Shown here: one piece after another, positions 18,454 to 26,974 of the stretch
Layout: each line of letters opens with the position of its first letter
Position numbering within the stretch: the stretch's first letter is position 1
Assembly (NCBI GenBank): GCA_005792355.1
Contig: SXSC01000317.1
Span: 1 to 40,753 of the forward strand
DNA length: 40,753 nucleotides
Source of the DNA: Opitutaceae bacterium
GTDB lineage: Bacteria; Verrucomicrobiota; Verrucomicrobiia; Opitutales; Opitutaceae
Direction of reading: 5' to 3'
The notes under the pieces: generated by a model
Databases searched by the model: none
Told to the model about the DNA's origin: nothing
The model's input: only the letters and a program-made list of their open reading frames with translations
Translations under genes and position numbers: made by a program

Positions 18454-18818
18454 TGCTCGTCGATACCAGTTGCTGGATCGAAGCGCTTCGAGAACGTGGT
18501 GATCCCGAGGTTCGCCGCAGGGTGCACGACCACGTGCAGGGTGGTCGTGCCTGTTGGACGCCGGTCGTCCGGCTTGAGCTGTGGAATGGGGCCCGAGGCG
18601 ACCGGGAGAAGAAGGCGCTGCGTGAATTTGAGCAGGTCTTGCCGGAATTGGACATGCCAGCCGAGGTGTGGAAGATCGCCGGCGATCTGGCACGCAGCGC
18701 CCGAACGTCCGGCCTGACGATTCCGGTCACCGACCTGTTGATCGCCGCCTGCGCGCGGCACCACGGTGTCGAGGTCGACTCAACGGATGCGCATTTTGTC
18801 GAGCTGGGCAGACTGTAG
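18450..18818 (+). CDS. vapC: Type II toxin, VapC PIN-domain ribonuclease
   Basis: 122 aa, PIN domain. The acidic catalytic residues expected of VapC are visible: D in MLVDTSCWIEAL, E in VRLELWNGA, D in IPVTDLLIAACA, and D in EVDSTDAHF. VapC toxins cleave tRNA or rRNA when released from VapB. The start is ATG 18450 (or 18453); the ATGA overlap with vapB gives coupled translation. The last 39 bases overlap the 3' end of the convergent M14-like gene, so transcripts of the two could anneal. Confidence 0.88.
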   Translation: MMLVDTSCWIEALRERGDPEVRRRVHDHVQGGRACWTPVVRLELWNGARGDREKKALREFEQVLPELDMPAEVWKIAGDLARSARTSGLTIPVTDLLIAACARHHGVEVDSTDAHFVELGRL

Positions 18819-19598
18819 GCGGCGCGATTCCCAATCACCCCGGGTGCCGCTCACCGCGCAATTGATGGCCGCCTCGAAGGCGGCGAGGCGTTGCGCGAGC
18901 GGCAGCACCGAAGGGGTTTCGATGGTGTAGCCGAAGCGGCAGTGAGTTGCCTGCAGGAAGATCGACTCCGGCCAAAGTTCGCGTAACGCGGGATCGGCAA
19001 TCGGCCGGATGATGCCGGGCTCGGCGATCGTGCGACCGTCGATCACCGTGGCCGTCTCGAGAGGGCAGACGGCGGCCACCGCCTCGAGCATCGGTCGCGC
19101 GAGACTGGGCCGGTCGGAGGGATTGAGCTCGTAAATATAAAAGCCCTTCGCCTCCCAGTCTTCATGCAGGCAGATCGCGAGATCGAACGGCGGCTGACTC
19201 TCCAGCCAGCGGGTATGCGCCTGAATCTCGGCGGAGCGAAGAGATTTGTAATCGCGGTTCAGATCGATGCCGTCGGAGTTTTCGCGGGTGCGACGGAGAA
19301 ATCCGAGCGGATTGAGCAGCGGGCAGAGAAACCAGACTGCCCGTTGGTCGAACACCCCGCGCTCGATGAGATCGAGCAGGGCGAGAGGTGGCGCGGGCTC
19401 GTCGCCATGAATGCCCGCCGAAAAATAGATGCGTGGCCGGGGACCCGGGGTGCGCTTCGTCAGCGCGAGCAGAGGCAGGCCGGAGGCCTCGCCGAATTGC
19501 TCCACCCGGAAGCCGGCCGGGCGGGCGGCGGTCGCCAACCGCGTGACATATTCGCGGGGATCGAGGACCGGGTCTTTGGCTGGAACGAAGGAAGTCAC
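18780..19598 (-). CDS. M14-family carboxypeptidase-like / succinylglutamate desuccinylase-like zinc hydrolase
   Basis: 272 aa, cytoplasmic-looking (no signal peptide). Zinc ligands of the M14 clan are seen: HGDEPA (His and Glu, near residue 64), an [18 protein letters not shown] substrate-binding motif, and [15 protein letters not shown] for the third His. The C-terminal [20 protein letters not shown] resembles the terminal part of the family. It is shorter than digestive carboxypeptidases and closer to small M14/AstE-like enzymes that cut N-acyl or peptidoglycan-derived amide bonds; substrate unknown. The 3' end overlaps vapC by 39 bp, tail to tail. Confidence 0.8.
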   Translation of the reverse strand: MTSFVPAKDPVLDPREYVTRLATAARPAGFRVEQFGEASGLPLLALTKRTPGPRPRIYFSAGIHGDEPAPPLALLDLIERGVFDQRAVWFLCPLLNPLGFLRRTRENSDGIDLNRDYKSLRSAEIQAHTRWLESQPPFDLAICLHEDWEAKGFYIYELNPSDRPSLARPMLEAVAAVCPLETATVIDGRTIAEPGIIRPIADPALRELWPESIFLQATHCRFGYTIETPSVLPLAQRLAAFEAAINCAVSGTRGDWESRRLQSAQLDKMRIR

Positions 19599-19743
19599 GG
19601 GGGGATCTGAAGCGCACGTCCCGGCTATTCCGAGTACTTTTCTCCGAACACCCGGCTTGCTGGTGCGTCTCTCAAAGTTGGCGGTGCGATTTTACGCCGG
19701 GTCGAAGGAGGGGCGGTGGCCGAAGCGCCGGTCATCGCCGTTC

Positions 19744-19766
19744 GGCGGTTGGGCAACCGCCGCTCC
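19744..19766. repeat. REP-like hairpin repeat, copy 1
   Basis: GGCGGTTGGGCAACCGCC (perfect 8-bp stem, 2-nt centre) followed by GCTCC. The same 23-nt unit occurs in the opposite orientation at 33009-33031. It sits in the 256-bp gap before gltX, which otherwise holds no recognisable gene. Confidence 0.6.
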
Positions 19767-19854
19767 GCGGGCGCGGCGGCGCGGCAGCGCAATTCGCCCG
19801 GAACATTCGCGAATTCCTTGCCAGCGTCGGGTGCAAATCCGACAAACTTCCTTC

Positions 19855-21333
19855 ATGTCCCAAGTTCGCGTCCGCTTTGCGCCCAGTCCCACCGGGTTCT
19901 TCCACATCGGCAGTGCCCGCACCGCCCTGTTCAACTGGCTTTACGCCCGCCACACCGGCGGCGTGTTTATTCTGCGCATCGAGGACACTGACAGGGAGCG
20001 CAACAGCGAGGAGTTCCTCAAGCTAATCTATGACAGCCTGGCTTGGCTGGGGCTGAATTGGGACGAGGGTCCGAAGGTGGGCGCGAACGGTGGCGGCGAT
20101 TTCGGACCGTACCGGCAGAGCGAGCGGGGTCATCTTTACAAGGAGTATGTGCGGCGTCTGCTCGACAGTGGGCGGGCCTATGAGAAGGACGGCGCCATTT
20201 GGTTCAAACTGCTCGGCGAACGATACGAGGCCTTCGACGAGCATCGGAAGAAGACGGTCATCAAGGTGAAGGGGCCGGCGGTGGTGATCGAAGATCAGAT
20301 TCGGGGCCGGGTGGAGCGGATGGAGGACGAGGATTTTGTCATCGTGCGTTCGGACGGAAATCCGGTGTTTCACCTCGTGAACGTGGTCGATGACATCGCG
20401 ATGAACGTCACGCACATCATCCGCGGCGAGGATCACCTTTCAAACACGAGCAAGCACGTGCGTCTGTATGAGGGCTTCGGGGTGAAGCCGCCGGCGTTTG
20501 CGCACATTCCGCTCATCCTCAAACAGAATGGTCCCGGCAAGATGTCGAAACGCGACCAGGGGGCGCTGATCGAGGAGTATCAACGGCGCGGTTACCGGCC
20601 GGAAGCCCTGGTGAATTTTCTCTGCCTGCTGGGCTGGAATCCGGGTGACGATCGCGAAAAGATGCTGATCGACGACATCATCCGGCTCTTCGATCTGCCG
20701 GGGGTGAACCAGAGCAACGCGCGGTTCGACGACAAGAAACTCGCGCACATGAACATGGTTTACCTGCTCGAACTGCCGGTGGAGCGATTTGTTGCGGAGG
20801 CGACCGAGTTTTTCGCGCGGCGCGAAAAACTAATTGCCGCCGAGCTGGCGCGAACCGAGTCGCCGCTGGACCAGCCAACGCAGGAGAGCCGGCGACGCGA
20901 GGCCGCGATGTGTTTGGCGGCGGCGAGGGCCGCGGCCGAAGCCCCGGAGTATTTTCGCGCAGTGCTGCTGCTCAGCCAGCCGAAGATCAAGGGCTTGGAG
21001 GAACTGCCGGCCTACACGGCGTATTTCTTCACCGACGACTTTCCGGTTGATCCCAAGGTGAGGGACAAGGTGATGGCGAAAGGCGACCCGAAAGCGCGGC
21101 TGCGCGAACTGGTGGAAGCGCTCGCGACGATGGACTGGGCGAGCGACACGGCGATCGAGGAAGGGATCAAGGCGCTGGCGTTGCGCGGCGGATTTGGTTT
21201 TGGCGATTATCAGGCTGTGGCGCGTCTGGCGGTCTCGGGCACCAATGTCGGGCCGAGCATCACGGGGATGTTTCGCGTGATGGGGCGCGAGCGGGTGATT
21301 GCGCGCCTGGGACGATGGCTCGCGGGTTCGTAG
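19855..21333 (+). CDS. gltX: Glutamyl-tRNA synthetase
   Basis: 492 aa, class I aminoacyl-tRNA synthetase. [17 protein letters not shown] holds the HIGH-type motif (HIGS, residues 17-20) and KMSKR is at 229-233. [10 protein letters not shown] and [11 protein letters not shown] are further family signatures. The segment around 98-125 lacks the cysteine cluster of zinc-binding GluRS. It charges tRNA-Glu (possibly tRNA-Gln if the Gat pathway exists). The frame is open far upstream, but ATG 19855 gives the family N-terminus. Single gene on this strand between the M14-like gene and a decayed sulfatase. Confidence 0.96.
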   Translation: MSQVRVRFAPSPTGFFHIGSARTALFNWLYARHTGGVFILRIEDTDRERNSEEFLKLIYDSLAWLGLNWDEGPKVGANGGGDFGPYRQSERGHLYKEYVRRLLDSGRAYEKDGAIWFKLLGERYEAFDEHRKKTVIKVKGPAVVIEDQIRGRVERMEDEDFVIVRSDGNPVFHLVNVVDDIAMNVTHIIRGEDHLSNTSKHVRLYEGFGVKPPAFAHIPLILKQNGPGKMSKRDQGALIEEYQRRGYRPEALVNFLCLLGWNPGDDREKMLIDDIIRLFDLPGVNQSNARFDDKKLAHMNMVYLLELPVERFVAEATEFFARREKLIAAELARTESPLDQPTQESRRREAAMCLAAARAAAEAPEYFRAVLLLSQPKIKGLEELPAYTAYFFTDDFPVDPKVRDKVMAKGDPKARLRELVEALATMDWASDTAIEEGIKALALRGGFGFGDYQAVARLAVSGTNVGPSITGMFRVMGRERVIARLGRWLAGS

Positions 21334-21344
21334 CGATTCAGGCC

Positions 21345-21757
21345 GCGGCGGGGAACCTCCCGGCCAGTCTTTTGCCACGGCATCGCGGTCGCGCACATCG
21401 GAACTGACACCGCCAGCGAGCGAACCGTAGGAGTGGTCGAAACCAAAGTGATTTGGCCCTTGGGCGGGCAGCGAGCCGAGGTGCCATTTGCCCGTGAGGC
21501 ACGTGTCGTAACCCGCGGCCTTCAACACGCGCGGCAGCGTGACGGTGTCCCACGGCAGCGCCCGGTCGTTCTGCGGATTCGTGACGTTGAACCGGCTTCA
21601 GCAGCGGCCCGTCATCAGGCCGGTGCGCGTGGGGCTGCACACTGGCGCCACGTAGTGCTGAGTGATCTCAAGCCCCTCGCGGGCGAGACGATCCAGGTGT
21701 GGAGTCGGCGGCGCCGAGCGTGGTGGCGAGAGCGAAGAGGAGCGGAGGGAGGCGCAT
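21345..21757 (-). pseudogene. Decayed sulfatase fragment
   Basis: On the minus strand three frames must be joined to read a sulfatase. Frame 1 gives a signal-peptide-like [20 protein letters not shown] second frame gives [19 protein letters not shown] and the active-site [13 protein letters not shown], ending in TGA at 21598-21600. A third frame gives LKAAGYDTCLTGKWHLGS and FGFDHSYGSLAGGVSSD. The metal-binding NILLILADD-type segment is deleted between signal peptide and active site, and the C-terminal half is gone. It is clearly broken: at least two frameshifts, an internal deletion and a 3' truncation. It lies downstream of nagA on the same strand, so it may once have belonged to that operon. 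Confidence 0.85.
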
Positions 21758-21800
21758 GATAATGGCGGGTTGAAGGATCCTCTGCAGCGGCGGCAGACGG

Positions 21801-23000
21801 TCAGGCAGACTGCGACACTCCGCCGATGAAGACCTTTTTCACTATCAGTCGTCGGCTGAGCACCAGAACGTCGGCGCGTTTGCCGACCGCGAGGCTTCCA
21901 ACTTCGTGGGAGATGCCGGCGCGTTCGGCCGGGGTCAGGCTGGCCATCCGGATGACTTCCCACAGCGGCGCGGCGGTGGCGGCCCGCATGGTCCGAACCA
22001 TGTGATCCATGCCCATGGATGAACTTGCGAGGCCGCCGTCCGGGGCGCGGCCAACCCGGCCGTCGTGGGCGAAGGTCGTGCCGGTCTCGCAATTGCCAAA
22101 CATGTAGTGCGCCGGAGGCAGGTCGACGGCGCGACTCGCGTCGGTGACAAGCAGCAGCCGTTTGGGCCCAATCAGCTTGTAAGCAAATGTCAGCAGCTCC
22201 GGCGAGAGGTGCTGCCCGTCAGCGATGACTTCGGTGGTCATGCCATCGTTCATCAACACATATTGCTCCATGCTGCCTTGCATGGGCGTGCCCAGGCGGG
22301 CGCGCACGGAAGGCACGCTGCTCATCGCGCACCAGAAATGATCGACGTGCCGCATGCCGGCCCGGAACGCACGATCCATCTCGGTCCACGTGGCATTGGA
22401 ATGTCCGCAGGTAACGAGACAGCGCTGGCGCCGGGCCATGCGGTAGAAGCCGAGCGCTCCCGGCAGCTCCGCGGCGCAGGTGGCGATGCGCACCAGGCCG
22501 GTGGCAAAGTAGCCGGAATACTCCGCGGACGTGGGATCGCGGCGACCCGCGCTGGAATGACAGCCAACTTTGTCCGGGGCAAAGAACGGTCCGTAGAGAT
22601 GGACACCCGCGATGCGAGCACCAACGACGAGTTTCGAGTCGTCACGGACTTCCCGGCAGGCCGCGATCATCGCGTGAATTTCATCGGGTGAGCCGGTCGT
22701 GGTCGTCGGAAAGATCGTCGTCGTGCCGTGCCGGGTATGCGCACAACAGGCGGTGCGTACCGCGGACGCGGTGCCGTCCATAAAGTCAGCTCCGCCACCG
22801 CCGTGCACGTGAATGTCCACGAATCCGGGCGAAACGAAACCGCCCTGCGCGTTGACGATGGTGGCACCCATTGGCACGCGTTTGCCCGTGCGACCGATCT
22901 CCGCGATCCGTCCCGCGCGAAGCACAATGCGTGCGTCCGGGAGCAGGCGATCCGGCAGAATGGCGGTGGCGTTCTGGATGATGGTGCAGTCGGAATTCAT
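21801..23000 (-). CDS. nagA: N-acetylglucosamine-6-phosphate deacetylase-like amidohydrolase
   Basis: 399 aa. Amidohydrolase fold with [11 protein letters not shown] (H64, H66), CGHSNAT (H200), VDHFWCAMS (H221) and [10 protein letters not shown] (D287, expected catalytic base). The closing [26 protein letters not shown] is typical of NagA. The usual HLEGPF motif, whose Glu binds metal, reads HLYGPF here (Y136). NagA deacetylates GlcNAc-6-P to GlcN-6-P in the cytoplasm. Its ATG overlaps the stop of the CE15 gene (ATGA, 22997-23000), so the two are translated as a unit. The altered metal site may mean a different metal arrangement or substrate. Confidence 0.82.
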   Translation of the reverse strand: MNSDCTIIQNATAILPDRLLPDARIVLRAGRIAEIGRTGKRVPMGATIVNAQGGFVSPGFVDIHVHGGGGADFMDGTASAVRTACCAHTRHGTTTIFPTTTTGSPDEIHAMIAACREVRDDSKLVVGARIAGVHLYGPFFAPDKVGCHSSAGRRDPTSAEYSGYFATGLVRIATCAAELPGALGFYRMARRQRCLVTCGHSNATWTEMDRAFRAGMRHVDHFWCAMSSVPSVRARLGTPMQGSMEQYVLMNDGMTTEVIADGQHLSPELLTFAYKLIGPKRLLLVTDASRAVDLPPAHYMFGNCETGTTFAHDGRVGRAPDGGLASSSMGMDHMVRTMRAATAAPLWEVIRMASLTPAERAGISHEVGSLAVGKRADVLVLSRRLIVKKVFIGGVSQSA

Positions 23001-24328
23001 TTTCCGAAAAGCGTGTCGGCGTGATCGAGGTGCAGTTTCCAGTCGTAGGTCGTGAGCGCGTGGGTGCCAGCCCGCAGGTGGTAGGCGAGGGGACCGGCGA
23101 CGAGCAGGTCGTTGACCAGGGGCATGGGGTCACTCAGGGCTCGCGCCCGACCTTGCAGCGCCCAGACCTTGGAGGCCTCGACCAGAGCGAGCCAGGAGCC
23201 GCGCGGGTCGGCGTGGAGATCCTGCGTCGCATCGGCCCCGTGATATCCCCGCGGCGCGACGAGCGCCACGAGTTGATGCTGATCGATCGGCAGCGCGGCG
23301 ATCTTGTCGGCATAACCGGCATAGGTTGGCGTGAACCAATAGGGAAAGTTGCGGGTGATCATCCCGAGGGTTTCGCCGAAATTGCGGCGGCTGAGCGCGG
23401 GACCGCCTTCCCCGGCGCAGTTGACACAGGCCAGGGCGAAACGCGTGTCCTGCGCGGCCGCCCACAACGCCGTCTTGCCGGTGCGGGAATGGCCAATCAC
23501 CGCGATCTTCGCCAAATCGATGTCCGGATCGGTTTCGAAATAGTCCACCGCCCGCGAGCCGGACCAGGCCCAGGCGGCCAGCGTGGCCCAGGTGAATTCC
23601 GCCTGGTTCGGATGCAGGCGCCGGTAAAAGGCGCGCACGCCGGTGGTCGCGCCGGGCTTGTCGGGATCGACCTCGTCGGCGACGTCGATCGCCGCCATCG
23701 CGTACCCGCGGGCGATCGCATACTCGACCGGCCAGAACTCGGATCGCGTCCGGCGGGTCGGGTCGGTGTTGGCGGGGCTGCGATGGTTGAGCAGCAGGAA
23801 GACGGGGGCTTTGCCGGACCGCCGGTTGGGAACGAAAAGGGTGAGATGATACGTGAACGTCTCGGCCCCGAGTTGGAAAGCGATCGCGATGCGCCGGAGC
23901 GTGGCCTGGCCGCCGAGTGCCTGCGGGTCGGAGACGATGGGGCGAAACGTGAGCGTCGTGGGCCTGGGCGGCGACACCCCGTAGACTTCGCGTCGGAAAG
24001 TCGCGAGCAGCTCCACTCGCCGGCGTTGCTCCCAGTCCGCCGCAGTGACGACCTTGCGGCCGTCGGCGAAAGTGAAGAGCTCGGGCAGCGTGTAAGGCGC
24101 GACCTTTGCTTCATCGAGATTCGACGATGTCTGGCGGACCGACTGGGCCTGTAGGAATTCCTCGGAGAGGCTCCACGAGAATTTCTTTTCGAAAGCGGAG
24201 AAATCCGTGTTGGGCGGATTGGGGACTCGGGACTGCTCGGCGGCCGGGGCGCGCTTCGCCTTGGTCTCGGCGGCGGCGAGGGTTGACGCTGGAACCAGCA
24301 GCAGGAGGGCGAGGAGGCCGAATTTCAT
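22997..24328 (-). CDS. Glucuronoyl esterase-like hydrolase, carbohydrate esterase family 15
   Basis: 443 aa with a signal peptide (LLALLLLVPASTLAAAE). Alpha/beta hydrolase with IGHSRTGKTALWAAAQD (nucleophile Ser281), CAGEGGPALSRRNFGET (Glu307 a candidate acid) and LRAGTHALTTYDW (His423). IDQHQLVALVAPRGYHG and FPYWF are also typical of bacterial CE15 enzymes, which split ester links between glucuronoxylan and lignin or related uronate esters. Assignment is by motif order. It is in an operon-like run: sulfatase gene 99 bp upstream, nagA overlapping by 4 bp downstream. No adjacent transporter. Confidence 0.85.
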   Translation of the reverse strand: MKFGLLALLLLVPASTLAAAETKAKRAPAAEQSRVPNPPNTDFSAFEKKFSWSLSEEFLQAQSVRQTSSNLDEAKVAPYTLPELFTFADGRKVVTAADWEQRRRVELLATFRREVYGVSPPRPTTLTFRPIVSDPQALGGQATLRRIAIAFQLGAETFTYHLTLFVPNRRSGKAPVFLLLNHRSPANTDPTRRTRSEFWPVEYAIARGYAMAAIDVADEVDPDKPGATTGVRAFYRRLHPNQAEFTWATLAAWAWSGSRAVDYFETDPDIDLAKIAVIGHSRTGKTALWAAAQDTRFALACVNCAGEGGPALSRRNFGETLGMITRNFPYWFTPTYAGYADKIAALPIDQHQLVALVAPRGYHGADATQDLHADPRGSWLALVEASKVWALQGRARALSDPMPLVNDLLVAGPLAYHLRAGTHALTTYDWKLHLDHADTLFGK

Positions 24329-24427
24329 GCGAGGGGTTGCGATGGCGGGATAAGACCAGTCGGGGAAAAATGCGTCCGAGCGCGGGCCAAACTGCGCAGC
24401 GGAAACTCGGGGGAAGTCGGCGGGCGG

Positions 24428-25912
24428 TCAGCGTTTGTCGGCGGCCTTCTTGCCGCCACCCTTCGCCTTGGCCGGCGGTGGATTTCCGCCGAACTTGGCC
24501 GCGCGATCGCGTTCGTGCAACACGGTGGTGCTGAAGGTGCCCTCGATGACGGGGGTGTGCGCGGCCTTGGCGTAGGCCTGCAGCTTCGCGAGGATTTCGG
24601 GGCGGGCTTTCGCGAGGTCCTGGCGCTCGCTGACATCGGTGCGCAGATCGTAGAGTTCCCACGCGGCGGCGGGCTTGGCTTGATACGCCTTCCAGTCGCC
24701 CATGCGCACGGCGGTCTGGCCGGAGATTTCCCAATAGAGATATTCGTGTTGCGCCTGTTTCCGGCCGGCGGCGGCTTCGCCAATCAACTCGGGCACGAGG
24801 CTGAGTCCATCGATGTCGGCGGGAGCCTTGGCACCCGTGACCTCGGCAATCGTCGGCAAGACGTCCGGAAAATACCAGAGGTGATTGCTCACGCGGCCCG
24901 GTGCGATTTTTCCCGGCCAACGCGCGGCGGCCGGGAGTCGCAGGCCGCCTTCGTAGAGCTGGCCCTTTTTCCCGCGGAATTCCACGCCGGTCTTTGGATC
25001 CTTGTTGGCGCTGTGCACCCCTCGCGGAAAATCGGGGGTGACGAAGTAGTCGGCGCCGCCGTTGTCCCCGCTGAACATGACGAGCGTCTTCTCGTCGAGG
25101 CCGAGTTGCTTGAGCAGCGCCATGATTTCGCCGATCTGGCGATCGAGGAGGGTCACCATCGCGGCGTAGCGTCGCGCCGGTTCGGGCCAGGGTTTGTCCT
25201 GGTACAGCGCCCACGCCGCGTCGGTGTCGGGAATATCGAAATTACCATGTGGCGGGGTGAACGGCAGGTAGGCGAGGAAGGGGCGATCCTGGTTGGCGCG
25301 GATAAACTTCACCGCTTCATCGAAGATCACGTACTGCGCATAGGTCTGGCCCGCGCTGCCACCGCGGTTTCCGGCGAGGGGCATCTCCTCGCTGTTGCGG
25401 ATGAGGTACGGGGGATAATAGGTGTGCGCGTGCACCTGATCGTAGTAGCCGACGAAGAGGTCGAAGCCGTGTTGCTCCGGCACGCCGGTGGAGCCGCGAC
25501 CGCCGTTGCCCCACTTGCCAAAACCACCCGTGGCGTACCCGAGTGGTTTCAAGATCGACGCGATGGTCTGCTCCCCGGCCCGGAGCGGGGTGCCACCGCC
25601 GTTCAAGCGCACCGAGGTGTGGCCGCTGTGCTTGCCGGTGAGAAAACAGCAACGCGTCGGGGCGCACACCGCCGAACCGGCGAGGCATTGCGTGAACTTG
25701 ACGCCCTCGGCCGCGAACCGATCGAGGTTGGGCGTGCGGATGTTCGGATTGCCCATGAAGCCCGGCTCAAAGTACCCGAGCTCATCCGCCATGATGTAGA
25801 CGATGTTGGGCTTCGCCGAGGTGGGCGCGGCGGCGTGGCTTGCGGCTGACGCCGCCAGGAAGAGGCCGACGCGGGCGACGCGAAGGAGGGCGGGGATTTG
25901 GTTAGGATTCAT
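24428..25912 (-). CDS. Secreted Cys-type sulfatase (S1 family)
   Basis: 494 aa with a signal peptide (VGLFLAASAASHAAA). Sulfatase signature CAPTR at residues 83-87 in AVCAPTRCCFLTGKHSGHT; the Cys would be converted to formylglycine. The metal-site motif reads MADELG instead of the more common MADDLG. Others: GKWGNGGRGS, FTPPHGNFD, MFSGDNGGADYF, and WELYDLRTDVSERQDLA near the C-terminus. A Lys/Gly/Ala-rich tail closes the protein. It hydrolyses sulfate esters in glycans. Two ATGs are possible (25918 and 25912); the second has the better-spaced purine stretch. No formylglycine-generating enzyme is in the window. Confidence 0.92.
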   Translation of the reverse strand: MNPNQIPALLRVARVGLFLAASAASHAAAPTSAKPNIVYIMADELGYFEPGFMGNPNIRTPNLDRFAAEGVKFTQCLAGSAVCAPTRCCFLTGKHSGHTSVRLNGGGTPLRAGEQTIASILKPLGYATGGFGKWGNGGRGSTGVPEQHGFDLFVGYYDQVHAHTYYPPYLIRNSEEMPLAGNRGGSAGQTYAQYVIFDEAVKFIRANQDRPFLAYLPFTPPHGNFDIPDTDAAWALYQDKPWPEPARRYAAMVTLLDRQIGEIMALLKQLGLDEKTLVMFSGDNGGADYFVTPDFPRGVHSANKDPKTGVEFRGKKGQLYEGGLRLPAAARWPGKIAPGRVSNHLWYFPDVLPTIAEVTGAKAPADIDGLSLVPELIGEAAAGRKQAQHEYLYWEISGQTAVRMGDWKAYQAKPAAAWELYDLRTDVSERQDLAKARPEILAKLQAYAKAAHTPVIEGTFSTTVLHERDRAAKFGGNPPPAKAKGGGKKAADKR

Positions 25913-26021
25913 GTGCATTCATTCTCGTTGGGTCCGACTTTTCGCAGCTGGTCGAAGATCGTGACCTGGGTCGAACAGCTACGACCGGGTTGGTGGAGCT
26001 GTTCGGCTTGGCCGCAGAATG

Positions 26022-26047
26022 AGCGAGTGGACGAGGGACCACTCGCT
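26022..26047. repeat. Inverted repeat, 9-bp stem
   Basis: AGCGAGTGG and its exact reverse complement CCACTCGCT flank an 8-nt loop. It lies in the 284-bp gap between two minus-strand genes; the rest of that gap holds a weaker GGTTG/CAACC repeat near 26093-26109 and no gene I can support. Confidence 0.5.
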
Positions 26048-26159
26048 TACGCTCGCAGCCACCAGGTTAGGAAGCGGTGTGGCGGGCTTGATGGTTGGTT
26101 TGGTCAACCGCCCCGGGAAGGTTTACGGGGGCGATACGAATTATGCTTTCAGTCATTTA

Positions 26160-26184
26160 GGGAACGACGGCCGCCGCCGTTCCC
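26160..26184 (-). terminator. Hairpin after the DUF1080 gene
   Basis: An 11-bp stem (one G-T pair) with a 3-nt loop starts 12 bp past the stop of the minus-strand DUF1080 gene: GGGAACG on one side, CGTTCCC on the other. The tail on the minus strand is TAAATGACTG, not a T-run, so it may be a terminator or an mRNA-stabilising hairpin. Confidence 0.5.
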
Positions 26185-26195
26185 GCGCCGCTTCC

Positions 26196-26900
26196 TCAGA
26201 GTTCCTTCAGCCGGATGTTGCGCCAGCGGATTTCCTCGCCGGGCTTTTTCTTGGTGCCGTCGCCAATGCCGTGGACCTGGAGCGCAATGATGCCGCGCAG
26301 GGTCACGTCATCCTTCAAATCAGCCGCCTTCACGTCGTTGATCCAAGTCTGGATGTGGTCGCCCTTGCACTCGATCCGGGCCTTATTCCATCCGCCTTGC
26401 TTGAAAGCCCTTTGCGCAGTCTCTTTGCCCTTGAGGTCGGCCAGCCAGCCGCGGCGGGCCTCGTCGTAAACGCCGCCCGTCCAGGCGCGCGCCGCGGGAT
26501 CGATTTCGTATTGGTAGCCGAACACGCGATCCGCGGGAAATTTCTTTTTCTTACCCCTGATGTCCGCCTCGGTCTCTTTTGTGTAGAACTCGCTGCGAAA
26601 TTGCACCCCGGAGTTCATGTCCTTCGCGACGAGAAACTCGAATTCCAGAATGAAATCTCCGTAGGTCTTCTTGGTGCAAAGAAAACTGTTGCCCGTGTTG
26701 GCGACGGTCGTGCCGACGACACAGCCGTCCTCCACGCGATAGAGCGCCTTGCCACTGTGCTGCTCCCAGCCGTCGAGATTCTTGCCATTGAAGAGATTCA
26801 CCCAGCCGTCGGCGGCACGGACGGTGCCGACGAGGAAAAGAGCGCTCGTGAGCGCGAGGAACATGAGAGAGCGGCGGGAGCCGCGGGTCGGCGTATTCAT
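26196..26900 (-). CDS. DUF1080 (3-keto-glycoside hydrolase-like) secreted protein
   Basis: 234 aa with a signal peptide (SLMFLALTSALFLVGTVRA). GWVNLFNGKNLDGWEQ at the start of the mature part, FILEFEFLVAKDMNSGVQFRS, YQYEIDPAARAWTGGVYDE, WNKARIECKGDHIQTWIND and LQVHGIGD are the standard DUF1080 (PF06439) signatures. The fold is a concanavalin-like jelly roll; family members hydrolyse 3-keto-glycosides. ATG 26900 is chosen because the upstream extension lacks coding character. It is downstream of the PhoD-like gene (74-bp gap) and upstream of a hairpin. Substrate not determined. Confidence 0.88.
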   Translation of the reverse strand: MNTPTRGSRRSLMFLALTSALFLVGTVRAADGWVNLFNGKNLDGWEQHSGKALYRVEDGCVVGTTVANTGNSFLCTKKTYGDFILEFEFLVAKDMNSGVQFRSEFYTKETEADIRGKKKKFPADRVFGYQYEIDPAARAWTGGVYDEARRGWLADLKGKETAQRAFKQGGWNKARIECKGDHIQTWINDVKAADLKDDVTLRGIIALQVHGIGDGTKKKPGEEIRWRNIRLKEL

Positions 26901-26974
26901 GAGGATTGGACGGATGGTTCGGGCAGACGGTTGCCGGGAGAAAGCGAAAGAGAAACGGGCGCGGATTTCGAGGC

